Source: JACCTI01 sp051005695
GTDB lineage: Bacteria > Verrucomicrobiota > Verrucomicrobiia > Chthoniobacterales > UBA10450
NCBI GenBank assembly: GCA_051005695.1
Contig: JBPCJC010000046.1
Span: 62,001-126,000, forward strand
Length of the DNA: 64,000 bases
Direction of reading: 5' to 3'
In this document: one piece after another, positions 17,575 to 24,441 of the stretch
Numbering within the stretch: position 1 is the stretch's first letter
Layout: every line of letters begins with the position of its first letter
Position numbers and translations under genes: made by a program
Notes under the pieces: model-generated
Seen by the model: the letters and a program-made list of their open reading frames with translations, nothing else
Databases searched by the model: none
What the model was told of the DNA's origin: nothing

Positions 17575-18020
17575 CTATTCCAGCATCGAAGCCTCATACT
17601 CCAATCCATGCCGCCGCAGGAACATTTCCACCTCTTCGCGAAACGACCGCGCGCGATGATGTTCTTCCTGACCTCGAATGTAGGCAACGGTCTCGTCAAG
17701 CCCAGAGACGCCGATACTGAAGGCCGCATAACCTTCCTGCCAGCCGAGGTTCCAGAGCTCGGGAAAGGTCTCGTGCAGCCACTTTGAAGAATTTTCTTTG
17801 AGTAATTGCATCGCCTTTGCGACTGACAGCGTCGCGGGCAAACTCAGCAACAGATGCACGTGGTCCGACACGCCGCCGATCGCCAGCGCGGTCATTCCAT
17901 TCTCCCTCGCTATTCCACCCAGGTAGGCCAAAGCCGTTCGCGAATCTCCGCGGTCAGAACGGGCTCACGGCCTTTCGTGCTAAAGACGCAATGCAGAAGA
18001 CAATTCGTGAAGGAGTGCAT
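17575..18020 (-). pseudogene. REP-associated tyrosine transposase, frameshifted
   Basis: TnpA-REP (IS200-like Y1/HUH superfamily) proteins cut single-stranded REP hairpins. ATG 18020 opens M-H-S-F-T-N-C-L-L-H-C-V-F-S-T-K-G, the expected N-terminal beta strand, and runs to E-R-L-W-P before hitting TAG at 17910-17912. The rest continues in another frame as Y-L-G-G-I-A-R-E-N-G with the HUH motif D-H-V-H-L-L-L, and the catalytic Tyr helix E-T-V-A-Y-I-R-G-Q-E-E-H-H, ending at 17575. One missing base near 17935 accounts for the shift. Both halves look otherwise intact, so the mutation is recent or a sequencing error. A programmed shift is possible but there is no classic slippery heptamer. Confidence 0.85.
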
Positions 18021-18023
18021 GCT

Positions 18024-18090
18024 TCTTTCGTCCCTACGGGACTTTACCGGAAGGGCGCCCGGATTACCCAGCGCTAAAGCGCTGGGCTAT
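18024..18090 (-). repeat. REP sequence, right inverted copy
   Basis: Reads ttcgtccctacgggac (18027-18042) and cccagcgctaaagcgctggg (18067-18086), the reverse complement arrangement of the left copy. It lies just before the transposase start, so it may carry its promoter and be the cut site. Confidence 0.82.
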
Positions 18091-18163
18091 GGTCCAGGGG
18101 AGCGGAACCAAAACAACTCGGCGCGCAATAATTCCTGGCCCTGGCACAGAATCCGATCCGCTG

Positions 18164-18236
18164 AAAATAGCCCAGTGCTTCAGCATTGGGAACATGGCGC
18201 GACCAAAGGGAAGAGTCCCGTCAGGGACGAAAGAAC
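18164..18236 (+). repeat. REP sequence, third copy, diverged
   Basis: Same orientation as the left copy: cccagtgcttcagcattggg (18171-18190) and gtcccgtcagggac (18215-18228) followed by gaaagaac. The middle part differs, so this copy is older or of another subfamily. Its right edge is the junction with the methyltransferase N-terminal half. Confidence 0.8.
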
Positions 18237-18239
18237 GAG

Positions 18240-18530
18240 ACCGGGAAGGAGCAGCGCCTTCATCATCTCCGCCACATCGGTATTCGGCTGGTGGAGCAGT
18301 TCATCGAACTCCCGCTCCGCCTGCTCGCCCCAATGCCAGCTATCCTCAAAGGCCGTGATCGAAGCATCGCTATCGTGCCCCTTCGGCGTCTTGAAGAGCA
18401 GGTTGTAATCGCGCTTCGAGTTAAACGGCGGATCGAGATAAATCAGATCGACCGACTCCTTCGCGATGTGCTCGCGCAAGACCTGCAAGTTATCGCCGTA
18501 GTAGACTGGTTCATTGGACAGGAGTGGCAC
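18240..18530 (-). pseudogene. N-terminal half of a beta-class DNA methyltransferase
   Basis: From a likely GTG at 18530 the frame reads N-E-P-V-Y-Y-G-D-N-L-Q-V-L and carries the catalytic motif IV, V-D-L-I-Y-L-D-P-P-F-N-S-K-R-D-Y, then D-S-W-H-W-G-E-Q-A-E-R-E-F and N-T-D-V-A-E-M-M-K-A-L-L. These are the first 95 or so residues of the enzyme whose end lies at 16765-17495. The frame then runs into REP sequence and stops at 18180. In beta-class enzymes motif IV comes first, then the target-recognition domain, then motif I, so what is missing is exactly the recognition part. The start overlaps the end of the upstream gene by 20 bases, showing that these two were translationally coupled. Confidence 0.82.
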
Positions 18531-19413
18531 TTGAAGCCGGTGTGGGTGTCGGCCCGATGTAGTCGACTGGATACCACACGTCGGTGTACGCTGGTTCGTT
18601 GAACACGCGAAGCTCGCCGAACGTCGGCGCATACTGCCACCCGGCAATTGCCTCACGATCGACGAACAATTTGCCGAGTCGCCAGTAAGACCGGTACTTC
18701 CGTCCGCGAAAATCGAGAGCTTGTACGCGTAGATCTAGTTCGCTGACTCGGACATCGTTTCTCTTGAACTGCTGGGGGTCGTTCGGACCCACGGCCGTTG
18801 CGTTGAAGAATGCGGACTCGAGATCGAGTTTAGTTTTGATCGTCACTAGCCGAATCTCTCCGGGGTTTAGAACAACAGGCACACCTGTAACCTCCGAGGA
18901 ATTTCGTCCCTGCGAGATGTATCCGGAAGGAACGCCGTTCAGTGATAACGGATACATAGGTGCTATATCGGTGACCATCCCCTGATGATCTCCTTCATTA
19001 ACTAATGCGAGGTCGACTTGTATGTTTGCCCCGCCCGAGTTGACGCTCAGCGCGTGCGCTTTGATTGCTGCGGGGTGAGCAAAAGGGTGCCAGGATGACA
19101 GCAACCAACCGACAATGACGCCTAGAATACCACTAAACGGTAGGAGCGCAGACTTCATCCGCCCCCATGCACTCTCCCGCTTCAGGGCCTTGTTCTGCTC
19201 CTCAGCAAAGATATGGCCGGCGACAGTTACGCCTTCGATGACCGCACCGGTGTGCCGGCCCACGCTGGCGTCGTAAACAACCGTGCCGCGAAGGAAACCT
19301 TTATTGACGAGGTCCGCGATAGCGTCGTAATCGCCGTCGCGAACATCGCGATCCGACTCCGGCAGTTTCGTCAGTAGGCGAATATAGCGCCGCCTCCAGG
19401 CTTCGTTTTTCAG
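18511..19413 (-). CDS. Membrane-anchored protein of unknown function, possibly 5'-truncated
   Basis: The frame is open from just after an in-frame TAG (19420-19422) to TGA at 18511, without ATG at its head; CTG 19413 or GTG 19263 are the available starts. The section before 19263 (R-R-Y-I-R-L-L-T-K-L-P-E-S-D-R-D-V, D-Y-D-A-I-A-D-L-V) reads like real protein, a small winged-helix-like or helical domain, so the gene probably began further upstream and was cut by the duplication at 19420-19521. One transmembrane helix follows (F-S-G-I-L-G-V-I-V-G-W-L-L), then an exported beta-rich domain of about 180 residues. I do not recognise the family. It overlaps the methyltransferase start. Confidence 0.6.
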   Translation of the reverse strand: MKNEAWRRRYIRLLTKLPESDRDVRDGDYDAIADLVNKGFLRGTVVYDASVGRHTGAVIEGVTVAGHIFAEEQNKALKRESAWGRMKSALLPFSGILGVIVGWLLSSWHPFAHPAAIKAHALSVNSGGANIQVDLALVNEGDHQGMVTDIAPMYPLSLNGVPSGYISQGRNSSEVTGVPVVLNPGEIRLVTIKTKLDLESAFFNATAVGPNDPQQFKRNDVRVSELDLRVQALDFRGRKYRSYWRLGKLFVDREAIAGWQYAPTFGELRVFNEPAYTDVWYPVDYIGPTPTPASSATPVQ

Positions 19414-19419
19414 AGACGC

Positions 19420-19521
19420 CTACTTTCTTCTGCGATCCGGCTCCTTGGCGATGCCTTTGAAGGGTTTGCCGTCTTTCTTTACGTCCATGAACTCGCCCTT
19501 CTTCCCGCTGCCGGGCGTTCG
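19420..19521 (-). pseudogene. Duplicate 3' end of the small gene at 19957-20154
   Basis: The stretch encodes T-P-G-S-G-K-K-G-E-F-M-D-V-K-K-D-G-K-P-F-K-G and ends K-E-P-D-R-R-R-K-stop, almost the same as the last 33 residues of the small protein at 19957-20154 (K-E-P-D-K-R-R-K). The DNA is also nearly identical over about 95 bases, with the same frame and stop. There is no start. The two copies flank the toxin-antitoxin pair as direct repeats. Confidence 0.85.
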
Positions 19522-19526
19522 TTGAC

Positions 19527-19709
19527 TCAAAGCTTGAGGGCTTTCTTGACCTCCGCGGTCGAGTAGCGCTTCTCGCCGGCGGATTTCGCGCGCGCTTCGA
19601 TCACGACGAGATGGTCGAGCATGTTGCCGAGGTCTTCCTGCAGGCGCACGACTTCGCGGCGCTTGCGCGCAATCTGCGCGTCGAAGGTTTTTAGAGCGGT
19701 TTTAGTCAT
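19527..19709 (-). CDS. Antitoxin-like partner of the RelE/ParE toxin
   Basis: Sixty residues from ATG 19709: M-T-K-T-A-L-K-T-F-D-A-Q-I-A-R-K-R-R-E-V, then a helix with heptad-like hydrophobics (L-Q-E-D-L-G-N-M-L-D-H-L-V-V-I-E-A-R) and a C-terminal Y-S-T-A-E-V-K-K-A-L. Its ATG lies within ATGACTAA at the toxin stop, an eight-base overlap that couples translation. Position, size and overlap make it the cognate antitoxin; no DNA-binding fold is obvious. The toxin-first order is that of HigBA-like and some RelE modules. A longer frame from 19784 lies inside the toxin and is rejected. Confidence 0.7.
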   Translation of the reverse strand: MTKTALKTFDAQIARKRREVVRLQEDLGNMLDHLVVIEARAKSAGEKRYSTAEVKKALKL

Positions 19710-19938
19710 ACGCTTCGCGGCGGTGGAGAATACGATGCACGACGATGGAGTTTTCCTCAATATCGAAGAGCACGCGGTAATCACCGCAACGCAAACGATA
19801 GTCGGAGTCGAAGTTGGTCAGGCGCTTGATGTTTCCGTGCAGGCCTTTTTCGAGGCGCCTGGTCACGATTTGGCCGGCGAATCGCTTTGGGATGCGCTGC
19901 AAATCTTCCAAGGCGATCCTCGTGTAGCTAATTTCCAT
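19702..19938 (-). CDS. RelE/ParE-family toxin
   Basis: A 78-residue protein matching the small mRNA-interferase/gyrase-poison fold: M-E-I-S-Y-T-R-I-A-L-E-D-L-Q-R-I-P, a two-helix N-terminal half, then the beta sheet L-T-N-F-D-S-D-Y-R-L-R-C-G-D-Y-R-V-L-F-D-I and I-V-V-H-R-I-L-H-R-R-E-A-Y. The R-L-R-x-G-D-Y-R-V pattern and the final H-R-R-x-A-Y are classic for RelE/StbE proteins that cut mRNA on the ribosome. Together with the overlapping downstream gene it forms a type II toxin-antitoxin module, autoregulated by analogy with the family. Confidence 0.87.
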   Translation of the reverse strand: MEISYTRIALEDLQRIPKRFAGQIVTRRLEKGLHGNIKRLTNFDSDYRLRCGDYRVLFDIEENSIVVHRILHRREAYD

Positions 19939-19956
19939 GCCCAGCGGCGAACCGCT

Positions 19957-20154
19957 CTACTTCCGCCGCTTATCCGGCTCTTTGGCGACGCCTTTGAAGG
20001 GTTTGCCGTCTTTCTTTACGTCCATGAATTCGCCCTTCTGCGGGCTGCCGGGCGTTTCGTTGCGCTTGGTGTAGTCGCCTGTCTTCGGGTTCTTGCTTTG
20101 AGTGCGCGCTGTCACGGCGCCGATGCGTGAGCCTTTGCCTGTGTCCTTTGCCAT
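19957..20154 (-). CDS. Small basic protein of unknown function
   Basis: Sixty-five residues, M-A-K-D-T-G-K-G-S-R-I-G-A-V, then T-Q-S-K-N-P-K-T-G-D-Y, F-M-D-V-K-K-D-G-K-P-F-K-G-V-A-K-E. Short, lysine- and glycine-rich, without hydrophobic core or signal peptide. Very similar small proteins occur in many bacteria and have no assigned role; the pattern (N-P-x-T-G-x-Y...D-x-K-K-D-G-x-P-F-K-G-V) is well kept, so the gene is real. The toxin starts 18 bases past its stop on the same strand. A second copy of its 3' end lies on the far side of the toxin-antitoxin pair. Confidence 0.78.
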   Translation of the reverse strand: MAKDTGKGSRIGAVTARTQSKNPKTGDYTKRNETPGSPQKGEFMDVKKDGKPFKGVAKEPDKRRK

Positions 20155-20408
20155 GTAAGGGTTCTAAGGCCGTGGAGGGAAAACACAGATAATGTGGCCC
20201 GGGCGGATCTAGCACACTCCAAGATGGGCCTGCGACGGAGGTGTAACCTCGGATTCCGGCGACCGACCGAGGAGATCATTGGTGTTCCCCTTATACTGAA
20301 AAAAATTGGCTTGCCGATGGGCCGGTAACTAAGCAGTCTCGCGGCTGGCCGCAGAGGCGGCTACTAACGCAGTAACACTGGAAGGTAACTAACTAAGAGG
20401 ATACTTAT

Positions 20409-20753
20409 ATGGCTGATCTTACTGATGCAGATAAGGCAAAGTTCGTGGATGATGTGATCGCGGCGCTAATTGCTAATAAGGCTGCCTTGATCGCGAAGGA
20501 TTGGGATCCGACGGCGCGCATTACTAACCTCGGCAACGGCCTCGGTTCCATCGCCGGCGCGCAGACCACGCTGAACTCGGCCCAGGTGGTGCTGGACAAT
20601 GCGCAGACGGGTTGGCGGAAGCTTTTCGATGATAACTACGATCTCGCCACCGCCAGATGGAAGGGGCGCTGGGCAAGGATAGCCCCGGCGGTGAAAGCAC
20701 TGCGTGGCTCACGCGGCGCGATGCACCACGCGGCGGCGAAAAAGACGACCTGA
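20409..20753 (+). CDS. Small helical protein of unknown function
   Basis: A 114-residue frame from ATG 20409, with AGAGGA ten bases upstream. The sequence is alpha-helical and alanine-rich (D-A-D-K-A-K-F-V-D-D-V-I-A-A-L-I-A-N-K-A-A-L), with a central N-S-A-Q-V-V-L-D-N-A-Q-T segment and a basic, glycine-containing tail ending A-A-A-K-K-T-T. No family is recognised. The 250-base gap before it has two copies of ggtaactaa but no clear promoter. It stands alone between the small basic gene and the tandem repeats. Confidence 0.6.
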   Translation: MADLTDADKAKFVDDVIAALIANKAALIAKDWDPTARITNLGNGLGSIAGAQTTLNSAQVVLDNAQTGWRKLFDDNYDLATARWKGRWARIAPAVKALRGSRGAMHHAAAKKTT

Positions 20754-20900
20754 GCGCGGTTTTGGTTGTTTTGGTCAAAATTCGGGCAATTTCGGCCCGC
20801 TTCGATCACAAGTTTGCGATTTTGAAGGAGGATTTGTCTGACGGCAAGGGTCGCAGGGGAAGAGGGCGGTTCCGGTGGGCGACCGACCCGGTCCAGCGGG

Positions 20901-20983
20901 CCAACGGAGCTGTCCGTGTACCAAACGGAGCTGTCCGTTTATCAAAAGGTCCTGTCCGTTTGCCAAAAGGCGGTCGCAGCCCG
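20901..20983 (+). repeat. Short tandem repeat array, 21-bp unit, about three and a half copies
   Basis: Three near-identical units (20901-20920, 20921-20941, 20942-20962) share ccaaacggagctgtccgttt with variants, and a partial fourth follows. Because the unit is 21 bases, all frames stay open: one rightward frame (20657-21052) gives P-N-G-A-V-R-L heptads and another gives heptads of L-S-V-Y-Q-K. That frame overlaps the gene at 20409-20753 and has no convincing start, so I do not call it a gene. The remaining sequence between 20754 and 21112 holds nothing else that I recognise. Confidence 0.75.
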
Positions 20984-21112
20984 GCGGGCGGAGCGCGCTT
21001 TCGGCCGGAAGGTCGCGTCCGCGGCCCGGACGGATTCTTCCGTTCCTCTTAGCCGAGATCGGACGGGGCAAGGAATCCTGAGCCCAATCAGGGACTCGTT
21101 AAGTAGAACGGC

Positions 21113-21442
21113 TTAATGCCCGCCGGTGACGGTGTAACCTTCCCGCCGCAAATCGTCCGCGAGATCAATCTCCATTTGCAGCGCGGCGTCGTAAGGCATC
21201 GGATTCAAGTGTTCGTATAGCTCGGGCATTAAACGGACGCCGTATTTTTCCGCGACCCACGATGCTTTGTAGCCGTGCTTGTGATTCTCGAAGCGATGCT
21301 CCGGCGGCAGTCCGCTCATCCCGACGTAAACGCAGGGTTTCGATGGTTCGCGCCGCGGATTCGCGCGCAGGATCGACCGATGCCGCGCTGCTTTTTCGTC
21401 AAGCAGGATGACGTAGACGTTGTGATGAAACTCTGTCGCCAC
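21113..21442 (-). CDS. GIY-YIG-like nuclease domain protein
   Basis: A 109-residue protein starting at GTG immediately after the TAA of the GlgA-like gene, so translation is coupled. Near the N-terminus it has V-Y-V-I-L-L-D, and after 24 residues C-V-Y-V-G-M-S-G-L-P-P-E-x-R-F-x-N-H-K-x-G, the two-strand Y-x-I ... Y-V-G pattern with the following Arg helix typical of GIY-YIG endonuclease folds. A Glu at M-E-I-D-L-A-D-D-L could be the metal ligand. Function is unknown; stand-alone small members act in DNA repair or recombination. The order cca, glgA-like, this gene suggests one leftward transcription unit. Confidence 0.65.
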   Translation of the reverse strand: MATEFHHNVYVILLDEKAARHRSILRANPRREPSKPCVYVGMSGLPPEHRFENHKHGYKASWVAEKYGVRLMPELYEHLNPMPYDAALQMEIDLADDLRREGYTVTGGH

Positions 21443-22903
21443 TTACGCGGCCCGCGTCGTCGCCGGCTGGTCGAGCAAACTTTGGTAGAGCTCTTCGTAG
21501 CGCGCGGTCGCGTTCGACCAGCCGAACTCCTGCGTCATCGCGCGCCGCACCAAAGTTCCCCACACCTCCGGTTCCGCGTGAAAAACTTCGCGCGCGCGTT
21601 TGATCGCATCCCAAAAAGCTTCGACCGAACGATCGTAAAACAGAAAACCATAACCGCGCTCGCTCGTCGGATCGTAATCCTCCACGATCTCCTGGATGCC
21701 GCCGGTCGCGTTCGCTACCGGGAGCGCGCCATACTTCAAACTGTACATGGCGCTTAATCCCACCGGCTCGATTTGCGAGGGAATCAGGGTGATCTCGGCG
21801 CCCGCCTCGATCAGGTGCGCCAGGCGCTCGTCATAGGATTTGCGATAGGCAAACTTGCTCGGAAACTTTTTCGCCGCGACTGCGAGGGCGGTTTCGAAAG
21901 CCGGATCGCCTTGGCCGAGAATGATCAGCCGGACATCATCGCTCAGTAGTCGATCGAGCACCGGCATGACGAGATCGAAGCCTTTCTCTGGGACGGCGCG
22001 CGTGACCATTCCGAAGACGGGACCAGTCGGCGCCGGCGCGAGCTTGGTTTGCGCGAGCAGGAGATCGCGACAGACGCGTTTTCCGCCGAGCGAATCCGGA
22101 TGGTAAACCGCGGGCAACAACGAGTCGTTAGCCGGATTCCAACGTTGATCATCCGCCCCGTGCAAAATTCCGGTGATCCGGTGCGCATTCTCGCGCAGCA
22201 CCAGATCAAGCCCGCAACCGCCCGCCGGAGTCAGCATTTCCCGCCGGTAACGCTCGCTCACCGTGGTCACAGCGTCGGCAAAAAGGATTCCGCCCTTGAG
22301 CAAATTCATCCGGCCAAAATATTCCAGGCCGCGCAGGGTGAAGTAGCGTTCGGGAAGATTCGTTAGGCCAAAATCCAAACCCCAGAAACTGCCCTGCTCG
22401 GCGAGGTGGTGAATCGTCAGCACCGTCCGGAAAGGCAGCTGATGCGCGCGCACCAGCACCGGAATCAGCGCCGCTGCCCAATCGTGCAGATGCAAAAGCT
22501 GCGGCGAAGGCGTCAGCCGCCGGGCCAGCTCGAGCGCGGCTTTACTGAAGAAAATAAAACGCGTGGCGTTGTCTTCGTAGCTTTCGCCGTGTTCGCCAAA
22601 AATTCCCGCGCGATCGAAGAACTCGTCGCAGCGAAGGTAAAACAACTGCACTCCGCCGGCGGTGCGACCGGTCAGAAATTCGGCTACGTAATTCTGCGGA
22701 CCGACCGCGACGTCGACGGTCACGCCCGTGTCCGTCACCTGCAGCACCAGCGGGTTCTCGCGAATCTCCCGATAGTACGGAATGACGATCCCGACTTCGT
22801 GCCCGCGGCCGCGGAGTTCGCGCGGAAGCGCTTCGAGCGCATCCACCAGCACCGTGGCCCGCGCCAGTGGCGGACCTTCGGCGCTGATCATCAAGATTCG
22901 CAT
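21443..22903 (-). CDS. glgA: Glycogen/starch synthase-like glycosyltransferase (GT5), lacking the usual N-terminal ADP-glucose motif
   Basis: A 486-residue GT-B protein; ATG 22903 is chosen because M-R-I-L-M-I-S-A-E-G is the usual GlgA start (a longer frame from 22942 overlaps nothing useful). Family features: H-L-H-D-W-A-A-A-L-I-P-V, T-I-H-H-L-A-E-Q-G, A-D-A-V-T-T-V-S-E-R-Y, N-G/H-G-A-D-D-Q-R-W-N-P and the C-terminal P-S-Q-I-E-P-V-G-L-S-A-M-Y-S-L-K-Y-G-A-L-P-V. The K-x-G-G-L-x-D-V motif expected after S-A-E is replaced by P-L-A-R-A-T-V-L-V-D-A-L. Such proteins may use another donor or have lost the activity. It starts 36 bases after the cca-like gene ends. Confidence 0.82.
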   Translation of the reverse strand: MRILMISAEGPPLARATVLVDALEALPRELRGRGHEVGIVIPYYREIRENPLVLQVTDTGVTVDVAVGPQNYVAEFLTGRTAGGVQLFYLRCDEFFDRAGIFGEHGESYEDNATRFIFFSKAALELARRLTPSPQLLHLHDWAAALIPVLVRAHQLPFRTVLTIHHLAEQGSFWGLDFGLTNLPERYFTLRGLEYFGRMNLLKGGILFADAVTTVSERYRREMLTPAGGCGLDLVLRENAHRITGILHGADDQRWNPANDSLLPAVYHPDSLGGKRVCRDLLLAQTKLAPAPTGPVFGMVTRAVPEKGFDLVMPVLDRLLSDDVRLIILGQGDPAFETALAVAAKKFPSKFAYRKSYDERLAHLIEAGAEITLIPSQIEPVGLSAMYSLKYGALPVANATGGIQEIVEDYDPTSERGYGFLFYDRSVEAFWDAIKRAREVFHAEPEVWGTLVRRAMTQEFGWSNATARYEELYQSLLDQPATTRAA

Positions 22904-22938
22904 GAGCTGCAGTGACGGAACTCGAAACCGCTGATTCT

Positions 22939-24294
22939 TCAAACCCCGCTTTTGCCCGCATCGACGTATTCCCGCTTGACCCAGGCGAGCGCATCCTCGC
23001 GATCTTTGAATTCGCCTTCCAGCTGACGAGTCTCGGCCGCCTCTAAAATTTCACCGAAGAGCGGACCCGGCCGAAAGCCGAGCGCGATCAAGTCCGCGCC
23101 CCTAACGAGTGGTGGCGGAATGATTGGCTCGTTCGCGAATTCCTCGCGCTTTCGCAAAAGGAACTCGTAGTTATCCATCATCGCGTGGCTGCTGGCGCAA
23201 TCGACCCGATGCAGTTCGAGCTCGTCCTGGAAAGTCGGCCGAGCCATAAAACGTTTCAGTTTCGCGACCCGCATTTTCGGGACGTCTTTAAAAACCATGT
23301 GCTGCCGCACGGCCTCGACTGTGCCCTCGGTTTCGGCGCGCGAAAACCGCAACCGTTGCATCAACGCCTCGGTCATTTCCGCGCCGACACGATCGTGGCC
23401 ATTGAAACGAATCCGCCCGTCCGGATCGACCATCGACGTCGGCGGTTTGCCGATATCGTGAAAGAGAACGCTGAGCACCAGCGGGAGCGAAACCTGCGCC
23501 GGCAGCATCCCGAGCATGATCCGGGTGTGCCGGAAGACATCGCCCTCGGGATGGAACTGCGGCGGCTGTTCGCAACCTTTCATCGCTGCCAATTCCGGAA
23601 GAACGACCGCCATCAAGCCGCTCGCGTTCAGTAAATCCCAGCCGCGCGCACGTTGCGGTGAAAGAAAAATACGGACCAGTTCTTCGCGGATTCTCTCCGC
23701 GCTGATCTCCGCGATCGCGGGCGCTGCCCTAACGAGTGCTGACCAGGTGGCGCCTTCGATTTCGAATTCGAGAACGGTCGCGAAACGGACCGCGCGCAAC
23801 ATTCGCAAACGATCCTCCGCGAAGCGCGCTTCCGGGTCGCCGATTGCCCTAACGAGTCCTGCCGCCAGGTCCCCGCGGCCGCCGACAAAGTCGATCACCT
23901 CATCGGCCGTGGGATCGAAAAACATTCCGTTAATCGTGAAATCGCGGCGCTGCGCGTCCTCCTCCGCGCTCGCGAAATGCACTTCCGTCGGCCGCCGGCC
24001 ATCGAGATACGCACCGTCGGAACGAAAGGTCGCGACCTCAAACTGCAGCCCATTTTCCAACACCACGATGACGCCGAAATGCGCGCCCACCGCATAAGTT
24101 CGCGCAAAAATTTTCTGCACTTGTTCCGGTCGCGCATCCGTCGCGATGTCGATGTCTTTCGGCGCCTGGCCGCGCAAAAGATCGCGCACGCAGCCGCCGG
24201 CGAAGTAGGCCACGTGGCCGTTTTGCCGGAGTCGCGCGACGAGTTCGCGCGCGATTTTTTGCATGTCGGACTCGGGAAGATTTTCCGGGCTCAT
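22939..24294 (-). CDS. CCA tRNA nucleotidyltransferase / poly(A) polymerase family
   Basis: A 451-residue class II nucleotidyltransferase from ATG 24294; the longer frame (to 24588) is poor sequence overlapping the divergent gene. N-terminal head: Y-F-A-G-G-C-V-R-D-L-L-R-G and the catalytic D-I-D-I-A-T-D-A, then R-R-P-T-E-V-H and R-R-D-F-T-I-N-G-M-F-F-D-P. Neck: F-A-E-D-R-L-R-M-L-R-A-V-R-F. The C-terminal part has an HD motif, L-F-H-D-I-G-K-P, and a following helical domain. It adds CCA to tRNA 3' ends or A to RNA; the two activities cannot be told apart here, though the HD domain favours the CCA-adding type. Divergent from the cax gene. Confidence 0.9.
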   Translation of the reverse strand: MSPENLPESDMQKIARELVARLRQNGHVAYFAGGCVRDLLRGQAPKDIDIATDARPEQVQKIFARTYAVGAHFGVIVVLENGLQFEVATFRSDGAYLDGRRPTEVHFASAEEDAQRRDFTINGMFFDPTADEVIDFVGGRGDLAAGLVRAIGDPEARFAEDRLRMLRAVRFATVLEFEIEGATWSALVRAAPAIAEISAERIREELVRIFLSPQRARGWDLLNASGLMAVVLPELAAMKGCEQPPQFHPEGDVFRHTRIMLGMLPAQVSLPLVLSVLFHDIGKPPTSMVDPDGRIRFNGHDRVGAEMTEALMQRLRFSRAETEGTVEAVRQHMVFKDVPKMRVAKLKRFMARPTFQDELELHRVDCASSHAMMDNYEFLLRKREEFANEPIIPPPLVRGADLIALGFRPGPLFGEILEAAETRQLEGEFKDREDALAWVKREYVDAGKSGV

Positions 24295-24441
24295 CGCGTC
24301 ACTCGCTTGCAGGCGAGGTTCGTTGTCTGGCCCGGTCCTGTCCAGAATGCAACCGATCCATCCGGCGCGCCCTCGCCGCCCTTGCCTTAACCAACCGCGC
24401 CGTGCAGCGTTCCTGCGTACGCGGACTCGTCGCTGAAGATT

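Larger units (their letters stand above)
17498..18238. mobile_element. REP/RAYT (TnpA-REP) element inserted in a DNA methyltransferase gene
   Basis: A decayed REP-associated tyrosine transposase gene (17575-18020) is bracketed by REP-like hairpin sequences. The left copy (17501-17573) and the right copy (18024-18090) are inverted with respect to each other and share cccagcgctttagcgctggg and gtccc-gggacgaaagaa. A third copy (18164-18236) in the same orientation as the left one ends the unit; left and third copies both start ctgaaaatagccca. Both outer edges touch halves of one methyltransferase. The limits are set from the REP edges and are approximate to 10-20 bases. Confidence 0.85.
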
